Of a stretch of 64,000 nt of DNA, positions 60,897-64,000 are shown one piece after another. A program made the translations under genes and the position numbers. The notes beneath the pieces are model-generated. The model searched no databases, was not told where the DNA came from, and worked only from the letters and a program-made list of their open reading frames with translations. The stretch spans positions 2,728,001 through 2,792,000 of the forward strand of contig NZ_JAGINT010000002.1 in the NCBI RefSeq assembly GCF_017876295.1, in the 5' to 3' direction. The first letter of the stretch is position 1. Each line of letters opens with the position of its first letter. This stretch comes from Kribbella aluminosa (lineage in GTDB: Bacteria > Actinomycetota > Actinomycetes > Propionibacteriales > Kribbellaceae).

Positions 60897-62476
60897 AGAT
60901 GCCGCATTTCGAACGTCCAGTCCCGCGTCACGAAGCCGCCGTCCTCGGTTTTCAGCACTGCCGATCTGGCATCCTGCTCGACGGTCAAGCTGACCTCCCA
61001 CTGCCCGTCAGGACTGACTGCTGTACGCCGACCATCGACGGTCCGGCCGGTGCGACGGACGGCGCCGACCAGGTCCAGCAGGAGTTCGAACTCTGCTCGG
61101 CTCAGAGACTCCCACGACGCGATCCGGGTGCCGGTCCGCTGTACCAGGGAGACAGCCGCTTCACTGCGCTCCGCGCGAGCAGCTCGCCGGGCCTGGGCTG
61201 CAGCGGCTTTGCCGTCCGCGTAGTTCGGAGTCATCGGCCGTCGTCCGACGGCGGCGCGCGCACCCTGGCGTCGGTACCGGGCGGTCACGGGCGCCGCCGG
61301 AGCATCGACCCACGGCAGAGCCGAGTCATCCGCCGAGTCAGCGGGCAGTTGCAGATGACGCGCTGAGAATGCGCCTGCGGCCGTGTGCCAGATCCGCCAT
61401 GCTTCCAGGTCCGACGGCGCTTGTTCGAGTGCGGCGGCGAGGTGCAGCAGCTCCGGACGGCGGGTCACCGAACCCGCACTGTCCATCAGGATGTACATGT
61501 TGCGAGCCCACGGCGCCACGAGATCCCGCAGTTGGCGACGGAGGCGCCGCGCCTGACCGGCCGGCGACGCGAACCACGCCGCCAGCGCTGTCCACGTGTG
61601 CGTCCATCGCTCGACCTGACTGTCGACCAACGACTCGGGGACTTCGTCGGCGAGAGCCGCCCGTATACACGCCCGCCACGTCGACGCGCTCAACAGCGGG
61701 GTGAGTTCCTCCACCAGTTCCGCGATCCGGGGACTGTTGACGTCGACCTGCTCACCCCACATCGAGACGTAGGCCTGAAGCGTCCGCCACAACATGTCCT
61801 GCTTCGCCTCGTCGGGACCGCCGGACAGGGCATGCGCAAGGCCACGTTGCCAGCCGCGCGCTGCGGTCGCCATCGCCTGGTGCAGGGTGATGACCTGCTG
61901 AAACTCCCCGGCCGCATCGACGAAACGCTGCCTCCGCACGGCCTCGGCGAAGGCTGCAAGACGGTCGTGAATCGCCCGCGGCGCAAGGGTCAGATCGCCT
62001 TCGGTTGCTTCGTCCTGCGACTGCGGATCGGCCAGGAAGCTGTGCAGGCGGGCTGCCGCGGGCGTCAGTTGAAATCGATCGCGCCGGCGCAGGAAGTCTT
62101 CGCCACGGCGCGCGGGCTCCTGCCATGACGTGAGAACATCCCAGTGCACCAACCGCTGCAGTCGGTCCTCGAGTTTCCAGGCGTCGTCGGCAGCCAGTTC
62201 TTCGGCGAGCTCAACCGAAAGGACCTTGGCCAACCGAATCGAGACTGCGGCGGCGACTTCGTCGTAGGACAGTCCAGTCAGGCTGTTGTCCTGCTCCGCC
62301 AGGAGCACGTCGACGATCACGCGGTACTGGGCCGCGTACCGCGTCGCCAGGTACGAGGTCATCGGCACACGTCCCGGCAGGCCCGCCAAGGCCCACGAAT
62401 CCGGCCCCTCGGCAAGTTCCTCATCATCCACAGCGCTGTCCCGAAACTGGCCGTCTGAAGGAGTGGATCCAGGCAT
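60893..62476 (-). CDS. jetA: Wadjet type III kleisin-like subunit JetA (TIGR02677-like)
   Basis: A 527-residue protein (FRDSAVDDEELAEGPDSWAL; PMTSYLATRYAAQYRVIVDV; LLAEQDNSLTGLSYDEVAAA). The N-terminal third is winged-helix-like and the rest is helical, as in MukF-type kleisins. Its ATG overlaps the stop of the PIN-domain gene by one base (TGATG), and its stop overlaps the jetB start. It links the JetC heads. Confidence 0.92.
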   Translation of the reverse strand: MPGSTPSDGQFRDSAVDDEELAEGPDSWALAGLPGRVPMTSYLATRYAAQYRVIVDVLLAEQDNSLTGLSYDEVAAAVSIRLAKVLSVELAEELAADDAWKLEDRLQRLVHWDVLTSWQEPARRGEDFLRRRDRFQLTPAAARLHSFLADPQSQDEATEGDLTLAPRAIHDRLAAFAEAVRRQRFVDAAGEFQQVITLHQAMATAARGWQRGLAHALSGGPDEAKQDMLWRTLQAYVSMWGEQVDVNSPRIAELVEELTPLLSASTWRACIRAALADEVPESLVDSQVERWTHTWTALAAWFASPAGQARRLRRQLRDLVAPWARNMYILMDSAGSVTRRPELLHLAAALEQAPSDLEAWRIWHTAAGAFSARHLQLPADSADDSALPWVDAPAAPVTARYRRQGARAAVGRRPMTPNYADGKAAAAQARRAARAERSEAAVSLVQRTGTRIASWESLSRAEFELLLDLVGAVRRTGRTVDGRRTAVSPDGQWEVSLTVEQDARSAVLKTEDGGFVTRDWTFEMRHL

Positions 62477-63735
62477 CAGACTGAGGCCCTGCCTTCGGCG
62501 TCAGGGTTCAAGATCTCTGCCATTTCCGGCGGAATCGTGAAACTGACCGCCGTTGCACCGCCGTCGTAGTTTGCGGTAAGCGCCACCTCGGCCCCCGCCA
62601 TCAACCGGCCCTCTTCCTCGAGGAGTCTGGTGATCCTCGTCGTCGGCCGGGTGAATCCGCGAAGCAGCCGATCCTCGCCGGAGCCCGCGACCTCGTAGAC
62701 CTGGTCGCGACTGACTGTGCCGCCCTGCGCGGCAGCCATCCGGATGATCTCGGTATGTGGCGATCCTTCGGCATCAAGCCGCTTGAACAGCTCCAAGATG
62801 GCGGACCGGGTCCAGCCCTCGTTGTCGGTGGTACTCGCCCTCGCGACGTCCGCTGCTGCCTCCGGAGAAACAGCCACCTGAAGAGCCGCCGCATGCTCGA
62901 TCAGCTGCACAGGCCGCAGCATGAACAGCCGTCGCTCCGAGTCTGCCGCGAACTCGTGAACCAACTCCTGACGCGGGCCCATGAAGTGGTTGCGGTGCTT
63001 CCACCACCAGTCCTCCTTCTCATCACCTGTCACGATGACCAGCGGGAGGTCGCGACGATTGGCTTCAGCAATCGACTGGATCCACACCAGATAGTCGCCG
63101 CTGGCGCCGTCGGCTGCATCACCGGGGGTTTTCTCCGCGTCCTTGTAGCCGGGCGGGATCTTCGCCTGGACTCGTCGTTCCCCTTCGGCCAGTGCGGATT
63201 TGTGCTCGTCCTCTGTCAGTGGAGGTCCGACATGAGCAGGCAGGAGGTCATTGAGGAGGTCGAGCACCGTGTCGCGGCTTCCGTCGTACGAGATGGTGCC
63301 GGCGCCCTGCACCTCGGTGTCGATCAGGTTGCGGGCCTGTCCGTAGCCGGCCTCCAGCGCCGCGGTGACCAACTGCTTGGTGTCCTCCGGAACGGCGGTC
63401 TGCTTGGCCCACGCATCGATGGCGCTGACGGCCGCAGCGCGGGTCTTCTCGATCGCCTTGCCGACTTCGTCAGTCGCCTGGTTCATGCTGTCGATCGCGA
63501 AGCATCGATTCCGCCAGAACTCCCGAGCGGCCTGATGACTGACCCAGGCCCGATCTCCGGCAGCCTTCAACACCTCTACCAGTGCCTGTCGCGCCTTCGG
63601 GCTGTACCGATAGAAGTTCAGTAGCACATTCGCATCGAGACTCAGCAAACCCCCGGTCAGCGCCTCGTCGACATCGCTGTCGGTCTGCGGCACATTCGCG
63701 CCGAATCCGGACCTCAAGGCAGTACCCACGCGCAT
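62476..63735 (-). CDS. PIN-like domain protein at the head of the Wadjet operon
   Basis: A 419-residue protein. The first 260 residues are a PIN_8/DUF4935-like domain: LSLDANVLLNFYRY with the first Asp, AAREFWRNRCFAID with the Glu, and IVTGDEKEDWWWKHRNHFMG with the last acidic pair, so a metal nuclease site is likely. The C-terminal 120 residues resemble a winged helix (SPHTEIIRMAAAQGGTVSRD; LRGFTRPTTRITRLLEEEG). ATG at 63735, with GTGGGGG upstream, gives the usual domain start; ATG 63762 is also possible. One-base overlap with jetA shows that it belongs to the operon. It is not one of the four standard Wadjet proteins. Confidence 0.85.
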   Translation of the reverse strand: MRVGTALRSGFGANVPQTDSDVDEALTGGLLSLDANVLLNFYRYSPKARQALVEVLKAAGDRAWVSHQAAREFWRNRCFAIDSMNQATDEVGKAIEKTRAAAVSAIDAWAKQTAVPEDTKQLVTAALEAGYGQARNLIDTEVQGAGTISYDGSRDTVLDLLNDLLPAHVGPPLTEDEHKSALAEGERRVQAKIPPGYKDAEKTPGDAADGASGDYLVWIQSIAEANRRDLPLVIVTGDEKEDWWWKHRNHFMGPRQELVHEFAADSERRLFMLRPVQLIEHAAALQVAVSPEAAADVARASTTDNEGWTRSAILELFKRLDAEGSPHTEIIRMAAAQGGTVSRDQVYEVAGSGEDRLLRGFTRPTTRITRLLEEEGRLMAGAEVALTANYDGGATAVSFTIPPEMAEILNPDAEGRASV

Positions 63736-63801
63736 CCCCCACTTGCAATGAACCACCGTCATGCACACTACCGACCACAGCCGTAGCCCACCACCGGTCA
63801 C

Positions 63802-64000
63802 TCACTCTGCGTGTCGGGCGGGCGCGGATGAGGCTAACTGCTCGGCTGCGACCGTGATGGTGGATTCGCACACTGTGGGGCTCAGATAGCCGAAGATGGA
63901 GTGGCACCGGCGGATGTTCCAGCCCTCGATGTGGTCGACGATCACGCTGGTGGCGGCTTTCACGGCAGGCCGGGTTTGTCGAAGGCGTGTTCGAGGGCTT
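63802..64000 (-). mobile_element. IS3-family transposase, C-terminal end (cut by window edge)
   Basis: The frame ends VIVDHIEGWNIRRCHSIFGY, LSPTVCESTITVAAEQLASS and a stop at 63802. The segment WNIRRCHSIFGYLSP equals the YNxxRxHSALGYxxP end of the integrase core in IS3-type OrfB. Near 63975 a base seems to be missing between ALEHAFDKPGLP and VKAATS, so the copy may be inactive. The rest lies beyond the window. Confidence 0.75.

Noticed and set aside
60897..61001. Upstream extension of jetB
   Set aside because: It reads jetA out of frame; the GTGA overlap at 60896 is the better start.
1..64000. CRISPR arrays or long tandem repeats
   Set aside because: None seen; repeats found are short operator dyads or protein-level domain repeats.

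Overview
The window is GC-rich DNA with GTG and TTG starts, MsiK-style sugar ABC importers that lack their own ATPase, many LacI/GntR/TetR/ArsR regulators and an NmtR-like metal sensor. This fits a soil actinobacterium; a Kribbella- or Nocardioides-like organism is a guess, not shown.

0-3 kb: small regulator/enzyme pairs, namely an epoxide-hydrolase-like alpha/beta hydrolase with a divergent MarR, and a TetR gene (frameshifted) divergent from an NAD-dependent epimerase-like protein.

3-32.4 kb: a large carbohydrate-utilisation locus. It has two complete paralogous importers (solute-binding lipoprotein plus two permeases), two secreted GH99-like proteins, two six-hairpin glycosidase-like proteins, one Asp-box sialidase-like protein, an FAD oxidoreductase, a sugar isomerase/epimerase, a Gfo/Idh/MocA dehydrogenase, one GntR-LacI hybrid regulator and three LacI regulators. 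The outside enzymes would cut a glycan, the importers bring in oligosaccharides, and the cytosolic enzymes and the keto-sugar-type branch would finish the work. The substrate cannot be read from the sequence. A decayed IS256-type transposase lies inside.

32.4-44.1 kb: a gene graveyard mixed with working genes. Remnants include dienelactone hydrolase, M24 peptidase, S1 peptidase, D-aminoacylase, amino-acid/sarcosine-oxidase-like and ferredoxin-reductase-like genes, an ABC permease, an MFS pump, an alpha/beta hydrolase and an FMN reductase. Working units include a CDF exporter with an ArsR gene, a P1B-4 metal ATPase with an NmtR-like ArsR, a lipoprotein, one sugar permease and two small regulator pairs (TetR/NmrA and HxlR).

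44-50.5 kb: an orphan HINT-plus-toxin tail of a polymorphic toxin with a likely immunity gene; then serA, and an FCD-type GntR divergent from an FAD/4Fe-4S D-2-hydroxyacid dehydrogenase. The last two share a 26-bp perfect palindrome that contains both start codons.

50.5-64 kb: a mobile/defence island. A tyrosine integrase with an XRE-like helix-turn-helix inserted in its catalytic domain lies beside a 3' fragment of a tRNA-Lys gene. Then come an AbiEi/AbiEii type IV toxin-antitoxin pair and a complete Wadjet type III operon (jetABCD) whose first gene, translationally coupled to jetA, encodes a PIN-domain protein. An IS3-type transposase end closes the window.

Several otherwise ordinary genes are broken by single-base changes in runs of G or C; these may be sequence errors rather than real mutations.
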